Part shown: one piece after another, positions 37,673 to 45,899 of the stretch
Numbering within the stretch: the stretch's first letter is position 1
Layout: every line of letters begins with the position of its first letter
Assembly: GCF_036786105.1 (NCBI RefSeq)
Contig: NZ_DAIQRQ010000013.1
Location: forward strand, 1 to 64,000
Source: Ohtaekwangia sp036786105
GTDB lineage: Bacteria; Bacteroidota; Bacteroidia; Cytophagales; Cyclobacteriaceae
Length of the DNA stretch: 64,000 nt
Reading direction: 5' to 3'
Made by a program: the position numbers and the translations under genes
Notes under the pieces: model-generated
Told to the model about the DNA's origin: nothing
What the model saw: only the letters and a program-made list of their open reading frames with translations
Database searches by the model: none

Positions 37673-40600
37673 TTAGTTTTTATAAATGCCTAAACTGAAT
37701 GAAAATGTACTTCCGATGCCTTGTTTGCTTTTGATATCGAAGATTCCATTATTTTTTTCAACAAACTCGCGACAAAGCATCAACCCAAGTCCAGACCCTT
37801 TCTCTCCGGATGTACCATATTTAGTAAAGTATTCTTTTCGAAGAATCTTGTCGATATCATCTTCAGGAATACCTGTTCCGTTGTCGTGCACAGATACCCA
37901 TACATTATCAGATTCTATTCTGGTACTGACTTCAATAGTCCCCAACTCAGGAGTGAACTTAATGGCATTACTAATCAGGTTGCGGACGATGAGTTTAATC
38001 ATATCCTGATCAGCATATACGCACTGATACCCCTCAGCTATTTCTGCTTTAAGTGTGATTGCTTTTTTAATAGCCTGCGGATTGAGCAGGTTAATATTTT
38101 CATGAATTATATCCCGGATATCAAATGCAGACTTGTTCACTTGAATACCACCCATTTGTCCTTTAGCCCAGTGCAGTAAATTGTCCGTTAGCGTAGCAAC
38201 ATAGTTGGCCCGCTCTTTCAAGTCAGGCATAAGTTTTTGCTGAAATTCTTCTACTGATATATAGCCTCGATCAATCAAATTAAAGATTTCGCAGAACTGG
38301 CGTATCGGCCCGCGCAGATCGTGGGAGATAATCGAAAATAATTTATCTTTTGTATAATTTGATGCCTTCAGTATTTCGGCTTGCTGTTCCAGGGTCTCAC
38401 TTTGTAAGAGAATTTCTTCGTTCATAGCTATCAGTTCTTTGGTCTTTTTATGAATTTCGCGCTCCAGAACTCCTTTTTGCCTGTTTACGCTTATCATTCG
38501 CAAAATGCTAAAACCATATACAGCAGCAATAAATAGCATTGTATATACCATATAGGCCCATACGGTTCTATATATAGGCGGTGTGATTTGAAAAGAGAAA
38601 GTTGCAATGTCGCTTTCATTGTGATAAACACTCCGTGCCCGCACTTCAAAGGTATAATTGCCCTCTCGTAAATTTGTAAAGTTTGCTTCTCTCGTACTGC
38701 TCCAGGAAGACCACTCTTCATTAAGGCCTGACAGTTTATATTGAAATTCATTTTTTTCAGCGTCTTCGAAGTAAATCACGTTATAATCGAATGAAATATT
38801 ATTATGAGAGTACGGTATAACCGCTGTCTCCTGGGTGATGCGATCTGCATAAATAGTCGAGTCAGCAGTCATTACCTTATTAATAACAGGCTGGAGTGGC
38901 TCCTCATAAAATGTTCGCTGGTTTGGATTATATACTATTACTTTGCTATTGTTGCCAAACCAGCCTTCATTTTGACCAGCCGCCAAGGGTATACCCGAAC
39001 CAACCCAGGTAATTTTATTAAACGGTGTGAAAAATGCTTCGTACCTGCCGTCTGATTTTCTTGTCAATACTCCTGCAACGTCTATTTCAGATACGGCACT
39101 TGCTCCACGGAAGTATATTTGCCCCGCCGGTGATTCCGCCAATCCGTAAATTACAGTTTCATGTAGTGCTTCGGTAAATCTTTCGTCAGCCTCAAAACGA
39201 TCTTTAGCTTCGTTGTAGCAATATATACCTTGGTCGGTTCCTGCAATGATCTTCTGATCACTCAATTTGAAAATACGGTTTGCATTGGAAGGGAGTCCGG
39301 AAGAAACGGTGTAAGTCTTTTTTTCAACGACTGAGTCCATTTTTTCATTTAACCGTAATTTCCAGATTCCTTTTGTTTCGTGCGAAATCCACAAATTACC
39401 CCTGTTATCTTCCTGTATATATCGTGTTTCTTCTTCAAAGCCTTTTATCTTGTGCTTTCTCCAGGAGCCCTTACTTTTTTTCAGCAGCCATAGACCCTTA
39501 TCAAAAGTACCCATCACGATACATTCCGGATTCCGTTCAAGGATACACAACGACAGGACCTCCATACCGGATACCAATTTGGTTGCTCTCTGATTGATCA
39601 CTTCAAAAACTCCCTCCAAATGAGCGATGTATGAGCGATCTTTGAAACGATAGATATTCCAAACGGTACCGTTCGTGCCTGGAACCATTTCGAACTGGTC
39701 ATTTTGCTTTTGGTGATACAGACCTATATCTGTACCTATATATCGCTCTTCACCTTGTATTGCCAGGGAAAATACAACTCCCTTAAAACCGTTAGTCTTG
39801 TCATAGTACGCGATGGGAGAGCTGGTGGCAATCATCCCGATGAACTCGTCGGTTGCAAACCATAAATTATGACGGGCGTCTTCAAAGAATACTGTATTCC
39901 ATAAATTACTTTCATTCAGCATTGCGCTCGTTACCCGGTTTTGAATTTTTCCATCCGGGTCCGTAATGATTATCTCGCGATCCGTGAGGAATGCAAACCT
40001 TCCATCCGTCAACTGAAGTATCCGTCTTATAAAAAGATCTTTCAACGTTGCATTAATCCCTTCAGAAACAATTTTTATTTTCTGGTTGGGTGATGCAGGG
40101 TCGAACGATAACAATCTATTGTATCGATCTAAAATCAACAAATATTTTTCTTTGTGGCTTTGGATTAATCGGATATCATCGCCGTCTATTTGTACGCTTT
40201 GTTTTATGAATGCATCATTCTTGAAAAGATAGGTTGTGTACGTTTTACCATCCAGTACATACAATGAATGGTCTAGCGGGAGAAACCATTTATCAGGCGC
40301 ATCTAGAACAGTAATCTTTCCGTCACGGTATATATAACAATGTTGGGTGTCCCCGAAAAAGACAGATCTGTCGAACACCGCTATAGTCCCAACGGCAGCA
40401 ATGCGAAGTCGTTCCTTTTCATCCAGTAATGCTGCCAGTGAAATATATTGGAAATTGCCATCCGGTTGCTTTTCGATATATCCGAATTCCTTCTCGGCGC
40501 CTACGTATATTCTTCCATTTTGATCGCTGGCAAGTGACCAGCAATATCCTTCACCGGGTAACGTCAGCCTCTCCCAGTGCGTGCCATCAAATATTAAGAC

Positions 40601-40771
40601 TCCATACGAATTGGCGATATAGAGAATACCCTGGCGATCTTGCTGGATATCCCAGTTTTGAAATGCCCCTTTGTGTAGTTCGGTTGGATAACGCTGTATA
40701 AAGAGCTGCTGACCAATGGTTGATTTACAGCAACCGAGGAAAACCAAAATAAAGGAGATATATAGGCGCAT
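37673..40771 (-). CDS. Sensor histidine kinase with periplasmic propeller (paralogue B)
   Basis: This is a 1032-residue sensor kinase. The signal sequence MRLYISFILVFLGCCKSTIGQQ could act as a signal peptide or, through FLGC, as a lipoprotein signal; the former fits a membrane-spanning kinase better. The periplasmic sensor (QNWDIQQDRQGILYIANSYG and later DNRGNLWISHETKGIWKL) is closely related to paralogue A. A Y_Y_Y domain, a membrane helix (about 725-747), a coiled coil, a standard HisKA domain with His817 in ISHDLRGPIRQF, and a HATPase domain (NLISNAIKFT, DNGTGIPEDD, GSGLGLML) follow. There is no receiver domain. The frame is open to a TTG at 40783; the ATG at 40771 is preferred. No response regulator is encoded nearby, so its partner is elsewhere. 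Confidence 0.9.
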   Translation of the reverse strand: MRLYISFILVFLGCCKSTIGQQLFIQRYPTELHKGAFQNWDIQQDRQGILYIANSYGVLIFDGTHWERLTLPGEGYCWSLASDQNGRIYVGAEKEFGYIEKQPDGNFQYISLAALLDEKERLRIAAVGTIAVFDRSVFFGDTQHCYIYRDGKITVLDAPDKWFLPLDHSLYVLDGKTYTTYLFKNDAFIKQSVQIDGDDIRLIQSHKEKYLLILDRYNRLLSFDPASPNQKIKIVSEGINATLKDLFIRRILQLTDGRFAFLTDREIIITDPDGKIQNRVTSAMLNESNLWNTVFFEDARHNLWFATDEFIGMIATSSPIAYYDKTNGFKGVVFSLAIQGEERYIGTDIGLYHQKQNDQFEMVPGTNGTVWNIYRFKDRSYIAHLEGVFEVINQRATKLVSGMEVLSLCILERNPECIVMGTFDKGLWLLKKSKGSWRKHKIKGFEEETRYIQEDNRGNLWISHETKGIWKLRLNEKMDSVVEKKTYTVSSGLPSNANRIFKLSDQKIIAGTDQGIYCYNEAKDRFEADERFTEALHETVIYGLAESPAGQIYFRGASAVSEIDVAGVLTRKSDGRYEAFFTPFNKITWVGSGIPLAAGQNEGWFGNNSKVIVYNPNQRTFYEEPLQPVINKVMTADSTIYADRITQETAVIPYSHNNISFDYNVIYFEDAEKNEFQYKLSGLNEEWSSWSSTREANFTNLREGNYTFEVRARSVYHNESDIATFSFQITPPIYRTVWAYMVYTMLFIAAVYGFSILRMISVNRQKGVLEREIHKKTKELIAMNEEILLQSETLEQQAEILKASNYTKDKLFSIISHDLRGPIRQFCEIFNLIDRGYISVEEFQQKLMPDLKERANYVATLTDNLLHWAKGQMGGIQVNKSAFDIRDIIHENINLLNPQAIKKAITLKAEIAEGYQCVYADQDMIKLIVRNLISNAIKFTPELGTIEVSTRIESDNVWVSVHDNGTGIPEDDIDKILRKEYFTKYGTSGEKGSGLGLMLCREFVEKNNGIFDIKSKQGIGSTFSFSLGIYKN

Positions 40772-41452
40772 CTTGTTTGTCAATGCTATCAGGTTAAGTT
40801 ACTCATTCACGATAGAGCAGCAATAATTTTAATTAACTTGATGATGTCATATCTCGTGAGCAGCTGACGCTGCCATTCTGGAAAGCAAAGAATCTTTGTA
40901 AGGCAATTAATGCCGCGAACAACACTTTTACCAGGTTCTTCTTGGGACTAATTTTCCGCATGCGTTTGGATGTTGGTATTACCGGACAGAGGTGAACGAT
41001 TGCATCAAATGATAAATCGTGTACAATTTTTAGATCATTTATTCAGTTTAAAAGTATAAAATTTACACACACGGCATACAGCAGCTTGTTATAGCACCAT
41101 GTAATTTTAAGTTTGATTTTACAGAATCAATAATGAAAAGCAAATGATCCGAACAGGTTGCAAATGCCTGTATTTCTATTTGAGAGGATACTAATCCTCT
41201 TGATAGCTATGCATTCCGTTTCATCTCTTCCTGTATGCTCCCCCTTGTTGTTTACGTAATATTCATGTTAAAAAAAAAGATGCGATTCAAAAAAAGATTG
41301 CCCGATGCGCATCGATGGCTTCAGAATTTGTCAGCTGAGCAGCGGATCGTAAATATTTTATAAACGAGATAGAGGTTAACCAACATGAACAGGAAAGTGC
41401 GGGTATATCGTGTTCAGTCAGGGTTAGCAAAGATAAGGGCACGTCTATCGAT
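40772..41452. other. Long intergenic region, no gene seen
   Basis: These roughly 680 bp are AT-rich and lie between sensor kinase paralogue B and the RES remnant. A perfect 7-bp hairpin, AGAGGAT-ACTA-ATCCTCT (41183-41200), is present without a T-run. I find no supported open frame or RNA gene. The length and the adjoining gene fragment suggest decayed sequence. Confidence 0.5.
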
Positions 41453-41706
41453 CTATATTAACCTGTCATCCAAAGTAATTGGCCTGCTGTCAACGATTTT
41501 TACGTGACTAAAGTCAGGATGTCCTGGGTTAACGAGAATATTATGATCCGGAGACGTCCCTGACGGGACGATTACAGCGAGGGAGGATAAGTCTTGCAAC
41601 CACTTTGTTCCCCATTGCTGAACATCATCAAAGTACCCTTTCTTATCCCAGTTCACTGGAAGATTCTTTGTTTCGGTTTTGACTATGCCTTTGTTGCGGG
41701 ATCTTT
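41453..41706 (-). pseudogene. C-terminal fragment of a RES-domain toxin
   Basis: The frame open from just after the esterase stop down to 41453 encodes the last third of a RES-domain protein: KNLPVNWD, VQQWGTKWLQD, LAVIVPSGTSPDHNILVNPGHPDF, here split as LAVIVPSG and NILVNPGHPDF, and a final arginine-leucine DDRLI. RES toxins (MbcT/Xre-RES type) degrade NAD+ and are paired with an Xre/MbcA-like antitoxin encoded upstream. Here the N-terminal catalytic part and any antitoxin gene are missing, because the esterase coding sequence abuts the fragment directly. No plausible start exists apart from an internal GTG at 41656. I read it as a toxin gene truncated by rearrangement. Confidence 0.8.
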
Positions 41707-42606
41707 TTATTTTTTATAGAGATGTTGGACAAATAAATACAGGTTGTTGTCCCACTCGGTATTGTCATGAGCATTCGAATCGAGATGCCAAACATGAGGC
41801 ACTTTTTTTTCTTTTAAGTATTGGTGAACTCGTTGACTAACCCAAAGGAGCCCATCCTTATTCCCGCATGCGATCCATAAAAGTTTCAGTTTTTTATTGG
41901 CCGCATCAACATCAGGAACTAACTCAACATTTGTATAGATACCCCCGACCTTATTCGTATTGGGAGCGGAAGAAAATCCACCGATATAGGCGAATGTGTC
42001 CAGGTGATACAACCCTATATTTAATGATTGCCCTCCCCCCATTGATAACCCGGCAATGGCACGATGTTCAGGATCAGAAAGAGTAGAATAATGTGAATCG
42101 ATATAAGGAATAATATCATTCAATAAATCTTCCTCAAATGACTTTCCGTAGCCGGCAAAACCATCAGCCCTTCCCGAACGGTTTTCTTTTAAAGTATCTG
42201 TCAAGGTTAGCTTAGCATCGCAGTTAGGTAACACGATGATCATAGGTTGGATTTTACCATCAGCTATCAGGTTATCTACAATGTTATCCGCCTGGCACCA
42301 TTCAGTCCACTGGCGATAGTCTTCATTAAGACCATGCAATAAATACAACACCGGATATTTCGTTTTAGCCGAATATCCGGGAGGAGTATAAATATTCATT
42401 TTTCGGCTTTTGCCGAGTGTTTTTGATTCGTATCGAACAGCAGTCAACTTTCCATGAGCCACATCTTGACGTTGAATGTTAAATCCAGTTGGAGGATTAG
42501 GAAAAGATTCTGCATCCTCTTTTGATACCGCTGAATCGGCTTGTGCAAAGCCGGTATAGTAAGCGATAATGAACGCGAATGAAATGGTTATTTGTCTGAA
42601 GCTCAT
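41707..42606 (-). CDS. Exported CE1-like/feruloyl esterase-type alpha/beta hydrolase
   Basis: This is a 299-residue protein with a signal peptide (1-21, ending TGFAQ) and an esterase D/CE1-like alpha/beta hydrolase domain. The oxyanion segment YLLHGLNEDYRQW (about 88-100), the nucleophile Ser188 in AGLSMGGG, an acid residue in CGNKDGL and a histidine in SNAHDNTEW (about 280) complete a plausible triad. Related proteins are feruloyl or acetylxylan esterases that cut ester groups from plant polysaccharides; siderophore esterases share the fold. It lies alone on the minus strand, and its 3' end touches the RES fragment. About 70 bp upstream of its start is one copy of the 65-bp repeat also found upstream of the SDR gene, which may be a shared control element. 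Confidence 0.88.
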   Translation of the reverse strand: MSFRQITISFAFIIAYYTGFAQADSAVSKEDAESFPNPPTGFNIQRQDVAHGKLTAVRYESKTLGKSRKMNIYTPPGYSAKTKYPVLYLLHGLNEDYRQWTEWCQADNIVDNLIADGKIQPMIIVLPNCDAKLTLTDTLKENRSGRADGFAGYGKSFEEDLLNDIIPYIDSHYSTLSDPEHRAIAGLSMGGGQSLNIGLYHLDTFAYIGGFSSAPNTNKVGGIYTNVELVPDVDAANKKLKLLWIACGNKDGLLWVSQRVHQYLKEKKVPHVWHLDSNAHDNTEWDNNLYLFVQHLYKK

Positions 42607-42676
42607 TTTCTATTTTTTTAATTAATATAATCAAATGGAATTTAAGTATAAAAGCATATGCGCAAGACGCAGTCCT

Positions 42677-42742
42677 TCGATACAAAATGTACCCTTCGTT
42701 GATAGTGAGCGTGTTTAGGGATTCAAATAACAAAATAGTAAC
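42677..42742. repeat. Copy A of a ~65-bp direct repeat
   Basis: This 66-bp stretch matches 44894-44958 at roughly 85 percent by eye, in the same orientation. The shared core includes CCCTTCGTTGATAGT and GTGTTTAGGGATTC. It lies 71-136 bp upstream of the esterase start codon and just beyond the 3' end of the araC-type gene. The two copies bracket the SDR/AraC pair. Confidence 0.85.
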
Positions 42743-42839
42743 AGATATCACCAAAATACAACTAAGCATCTCTGAATATCCCTAAAGAAATTTTTGGTGT
42801 TCTGTTACTGGTCCCAAAGGCAAAAGAGCGAGACTATGG

Positions 42840-43748
42840 TCAATTTGCGTCCCGATACTCTTGGGGAGTCATACCTGTTTTTGATTTGAAGAGGCGACTG
42901 AAATAATGCGGATAGTTGAAGCCCAGTTTATAAGCAATTTCACTCACTGAGTTAGACTCGGCTAGCAATAATGTTTTGGCCTTGTCGATGATGAAATTAT
43001 TAATGTGGTCTTTTGCGCTATAGCCTGTTTCCTTTTTCAGAAGATCGCTCAGATAATTTCCCGAGAGATGGACGCGATCAGCAAAGTATTCTATTCCGGG
43101 CGGTCCAAGTTCCCCGAAGCTCCCACTTTTGTAATAATCGCCGAGGTAAGTATGAAATTGACTGACCACATCTGAATTCCGGGCTGATCGGGTGTTAAAC
43201 TGTCGCTCATAATATCGTCGGGCTAAGTTTAGCAGAAGTTCCAGCGAAGAGGAAATAACAGTCTGGCTGTGATTGTCTATTCGCGCTGAAATTTCCTGTT
43301 GAATCAGACCGACGCAATCAGTAATTGTTTTCTGTTCTGTATCCGACAGATGCAGGGCTTCATGTACATCGTAGGAAAAAAAATTGTAGTCTTCGATGGT
43401 ACTTCCCAACGGCATATTGCGGATCAAATCAGGATGGAAGAACAGCATCCATCCCTGAATCTCATTTAGCGCCTGTGGTTTCATCACAGACGAAACCTGG
43501 CCCGGTGCTGTAAAAATCAAAACACCTTCATTGAAATCATAGGTATTTCTGCCGTATTGCAATCCGCAGCTTTTATCCTTGAGCGCAATTGAATAGAGCC
43601 CCGTGGTATATTTCACGCCCACATATTTCGCAGGAATCTCCCACTTCGAAACATCAATGATGCTAATCAAAGGGTGCGTTGGTTTTTCAAAATTGAATAT
43701 CTCATGCAATTTGCTTATTGATGGGATGTTCTGAATTTCTGAATTCAT
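42840..43748 (-). CDS. AraC-family transcriptional regulator
   Basis: This is a 302-residue regulator. The N-terminal part (about 20-150) has the AraC_binding cupin-like pattern (YDFNEGVLIFTAPGQVSSV). The C-terminal part (about 200-302) carries the double helix-turn-helix, with DRVHLSGNYLSDLLKKETG and then SEIAYKLGFNYPHYFSRLFK and the ending TGMTPQEYRDAN. It follows the SDR gene after 10 bp on the same strand, an arrangement common for an AraC regulator with its target dehydrogenase. The repeated 65-bp element upstream of both the SDR gene and the esterase gene is a candidate binding site for it. The effector is unknown. Confidence 0.92.
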   Translation of the reverse strand: MNSEIQNIPSISKLHEIFNFEKPTHPLISIIDVSKWEIPAKYVGVKYTTGLYSIALKDKSCGLQYGRNTYDFNEGVLIFTAPGQVSSVMKPQALNEIQGWMLFFHPDLIRNMPLGSTIEDYNFFSYDVHEALHLSDTEQKTITDCVGLIQQEISARIDNHSQTVISSSLELLLNLARRYYERQFNTRSARNSDVVSQFHTYLGDYYKSGSFGELGPPGIEYFADRVHLSGNYLSDLLKKETGYSAKDHINNFIIDKAKTLLLAESNSVSEIAYKLGFNYPHYFSRLFKSKTGMTPQEYRDAN

Positions 43749-43758
43749 TCGTTGACAT

Positions 43759-44577
43759 TTATTTTAACTGACTCAGGATCACTTTGTCAAAAATGCGGTC
43801 CCCAAACCATTTTCGTATTGCGATAGTCGGTTTAGCCATATAGCCTTTTACGTACCTTGTCTTTGGTTTTCGATCCGTTGCGGCCTTGGCAATGGTTTTC
43901 CCTAGTACGTCCACATCCGTTAATTGATTTCCGTTGTACGTCTCTTTTATGGTCTTCGCGGCCTTACGCGCAAACGCTGAATACGCCCCATTGCCCGAAG
44001 TTTTTTCGAGATTTTCTGCCGCAATGTTTCCCCATGGTGTCTTAATGCCTCCGGGTTCCACCACGACTACATCAATTCCAAATTCTTTTACTTCTAACCG
44101 CAGGCAGTCACTCCATCCTTCGACTGCGTGTTTAGTCGCATGATACCATGCGCCGAATGGTGTATAGATTTTGCCTCCCATCGAAGAAATATTTACGATC
44201 CTTCCATAGTGTTGCCTACGCATACTGGGCAGCACCAATTGCGTCAGCCTTGCCATGCCAAACAGGTTCACCTCAAATTGTCGCCTCGCCTCGTGGAGCG
44301 AAACATCTTCCACCGAACCATAAGATCCGTAACCGGCATTATTGATCAAAATATCTATTCTGCCTTCTTTTTCTAAGATCGAGTTGACGGCATATTGAAT
44401 GGATTCATCATTGGTCAAATCTAATGAAACGACATTCATTCCCTTTTCCTTAAGGTCATCCATTTCTTCAATTCTTCTGGCAGCTCCATAAACAGAATAC
44501 CCCTTCGCGTGAAGAATGTTGGCGGTAGATTTTCCCATACCAGAACTTGCTCCGGTAATCAAGACTACTTTTTTCAT
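43759..44577 (-). CDS. Short-chain dehydrogenase/reductase (classical SDR)
   Basis: This is a 272-residue oxidoreductase of the classical SDR family. It has the dinucleotide motif TGASSGMGKS (about 8-17), the structural NNAGYG motif (about 76-81), the catalytic serine in NISSMGG, and YHATK with the catalytic Tyr and Lys. The arginine pair in GAARRIEEMDDL suggests NADP(H). The frame opens at 44622, but the ATG at 44577 gives the standard MKKVVLITGAS start. The gene is followed after 10 bp by the araC-type gene, and the two probably form an operon. The substrate cannot be predicted. The ~65-bp repeat lies 317-381 bp upstream. Confidence 0.92.
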   Translation of the reverse strand: MKKVVLITGASSGMGKSTANILHAKGYSVYGAARRIEEMDDLKEKGMNVVSLDLTNDESIQYAVNSILEKEGRIDILINNAGYGSYGSVEDVSLHEARRQFEVNLFGMARLTQLVLPSMRRQHYGRIVNISSMGGKIYTPFGAWYHATKHAVEGWSDCLRLEVKEFGIDVVVVEPGGIKTPWGNIAAENLEKTSGNGAYSAFARKAAKTIKETYNGNQLTDVDVLGKTIAKAATDRKPKTRYVKGYMAKPTIAIRKWFGDRIFDKVILSQLK

Positions 44578-44893
44578 GATTTCAAAATTTAATGTGTTAT
44601 TGATTTGAATTATTAACAACACAAAGTTATATGGCCTGACTAGGGTACATTAACACTGAAAAAGGAAGGCTTAACACTAATTCCAGAAAACATTGTCGTC
44701 TTACAAACACAATTTGACTGGCCTTTTTGATTAACAAAATCCGTCTTGAAGCATAACATGTGGCGGCTACGAGTATAGCCTCAATATGGCGGAGCAACGT
44801 CTTATTCTTCAACTCGGATATGCTACGTTGTTTGGAATGATTTGATGTCTTCTTTGAGAATGACTGTTCCTGTGTATATGTGATTATAAGCTA

Positions 44894-44958
44894 TCGATGC
44901 AAAATGTTCCCTTCGTTGATAGTCGGTGTGTTTAGGGATTCCAGTAACAAATGGTAAC
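44894..44958. repeat. Copy B of the ~65-bp direct repeat
   Basis: Same-orientation partner of 42677-42742 (about 85 percent identical by eye). It lies upstream of the SDR/araC unit, next to the 26-bp palindrome. Neither copy has a shared open frame, so the element is probably non-coding. Confidence 0.85.
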
Positions 44959-44966
44959 GAATTCTA

Positions 44967-44992
44967 ATACAATGTATACGTATACATTGTAT
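44967..44992. promoter_or_regulatory. 26-bp perfect palindrome upstream of the DUF6934 unit
   Basis: The half-site ATACAATGTATAC is followed immediately by its exact reverse complement, giving 13+13 bp with no spacer. Part of the word (TATACGTA) recurs directly after it. It sits about 120 bp before the DUF6934 start. Such a site is typical of an operator for a dimeric repressor; autoregulation of the downstream gene pair is an inference. Confidence 0.6.
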
Positions 44993-45111
44993 ACGTAATC
45001 AACCACAACAATATCTAAATAAGATTCGGCATTATCAGTTCTATTCGAAGAACGTGAAATTGCTGGTGTCGTAAATTACTGAGGCGTGCTTACCTTGGTT
45101 TACTAGTTAAT

Positions 45112-45573
45112 ATGTTTTCAGAAGTGAATCAATCTAAATACGAGTTTCAGACAAACGATTCCTTTCTCGATTTTGAATTCGAGAGTGACGGCCCCAAGGG
45201 TCGGATAAAAAAGGTCGTGCGTTATTCACCGCGCAACGTTGAAGGCACGACCTATTTTAATTTAGGTTTCGGAGACTGGAATGAGGCAGAAGGTCGGATC
45301 GATGATGTGTCGACTTCGAATAATCAGGACACACAAAAAGTGTTGGCCACTGTGGCTACTACCGTGCTTGAATTTACGGCTGCATATCCCGATATGCTAG
45401 TGTATGCTGAAGGCAGCACACCAGCTCGAACCAGGCTTTACCAGATGGGGATTTCTGCGAATTTGGCCCAAATTGAACCAATTTTGGAGATTTATGCGTT
45501 TAAAAAGGGTATAGGCTGGGAGCCCTTCCAAATAGGCACGAATTACGAAGCCTTTATGGCAAGGCGAAAATAA
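45112..45573 (+). CDS. DUF6934-family protein
   Basis: This is a 153-residue cytosolic protein without signal or membrane segment. Its features match what I recall of DUF6934, an uncharacterised Bacteroidota family: an N-terminal FEFESDGPKGRIKKVVRYSP, a central FGDWNEAEGRIDDVSTSNN, then KVLATVATTVLEF, a GSTPARTRLYQMGI segment, and the end WEPFQIGTNYEAFMARRK, each here quoted in short pieces. The GST-ARTRLYQMGI motif is the most distinctive and could be a functional site. A 55-residue protein gene follows after 35 bp and then a terminator, so the two form a compact unit downstream of a 26-bp palindrome. Function is unknown. A toxin-antitoxin-like or small regulatory module is possible but not shown. 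Confidence 0.8.
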   Translation: MFSEVNQSKYEFQTNDSFLDFEFESDGPKGRIKKVVRYSPRNVEGTTYFNLGFGDWNEAEGRIDDVSTSNNQDTQKVLATVATTVLEFTAAYPDMLVYAEGSTPARTRLYQMGISANLAQIEPILEIYAFKKGIGWEPFQIGTNYEAFMARRK

Positions 45574-45608
45574 TGCTTAAATTTGAAGTGTAGAAAAGAG
45601 GTCGAAAA

Positions 45609-45776
45609 ATGGTTAGCGAAAATAAACATATTCAAAAGGCAGGTTCCAAAGCAGTGATAAAATCCACCGTAAAAGATTACGGTAACGAGCCTTTCTTTGT
45701 GAAGAAAGCCAACGACTCTAAGCAGTTTCTCGAAAAGCATGGATTACCAAAAGCTTTTCAGAAGCGTAGAGCATAG
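45609..45776 (+). CDS. Small (55-aa) partner protein of DUF6934
   Basis: This short gene starts at the ATG at 45609 and ends at TAG 45776. The protein is basic and mostly helical, with the segment PFFVKKANDSKQFLEKHG in its second half and the ending LPKAFQKRRA. My recollection, unverified here, is that small proteins with a PFFVKKA-SK-FLEKHGLP pattern commonly sit beside DUF6934 genes in Bacteroidota. It lies 35 bp after the DUF6934 stop and 26 bp before a terminator hairpin, so it is clearly the second gene of that unit. No enzymatic motif is visible; binding to the larger partner is a reasonable hypothesis. Confidence 0.7.
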   Translation: MVSENKHIQKAGSKAVIKSTVKDYGNEPFFVKKANDSKQFLEKHGLPKAFQKRRA

Positions 45777-45802
45777 TTTATAGAGATTCAATTCAAGAAT
45801 AT

Positions 45803-45828
45803 AAAGGCAATCGAAAGATTGCCTTTTT
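45803..45828 (+). terminator. Terminator between the DUF6934 unit and mnmE
   Basis: A perfect 10-bp stem, AAAGGCAATC with GATTGCCTTT around a GAAA tetraloop, is followed by further T residues. It lies between convergent transcripts and its A-flank could serve the opposite strand (mnmE) as well. Confidence 0.92.
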
Positions 45829-45899
45829 GCATTTAGAGAATTAACTAAGCACGAAATAGGGCAGACATTAAACGTGTAATTAGTTTACTTGATTATAAA

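Larger units (their letters stand above)
44578..45111. other. Divergent intergenic region with repeat and palindrome
   Basis: This 534-bp region separates the SDR gene (minus strand) from the DUF6934 gene (plus strand). It contains the second copy of the 65-bp repeat (44894-44958) and, 8 bp later, a 26-bp perfect palindrome (44967-44992). A minus-strand frame of 61 codons at 44627-44812 has no recognisable features and is not called. Confidence 0.7.

Noticed and set aside
44627..44812. Minus-strand open frame of 61 codons upstream of the SDR gene
   Set aside because: No motif and no start signal; the region behaves like promoter DNA.
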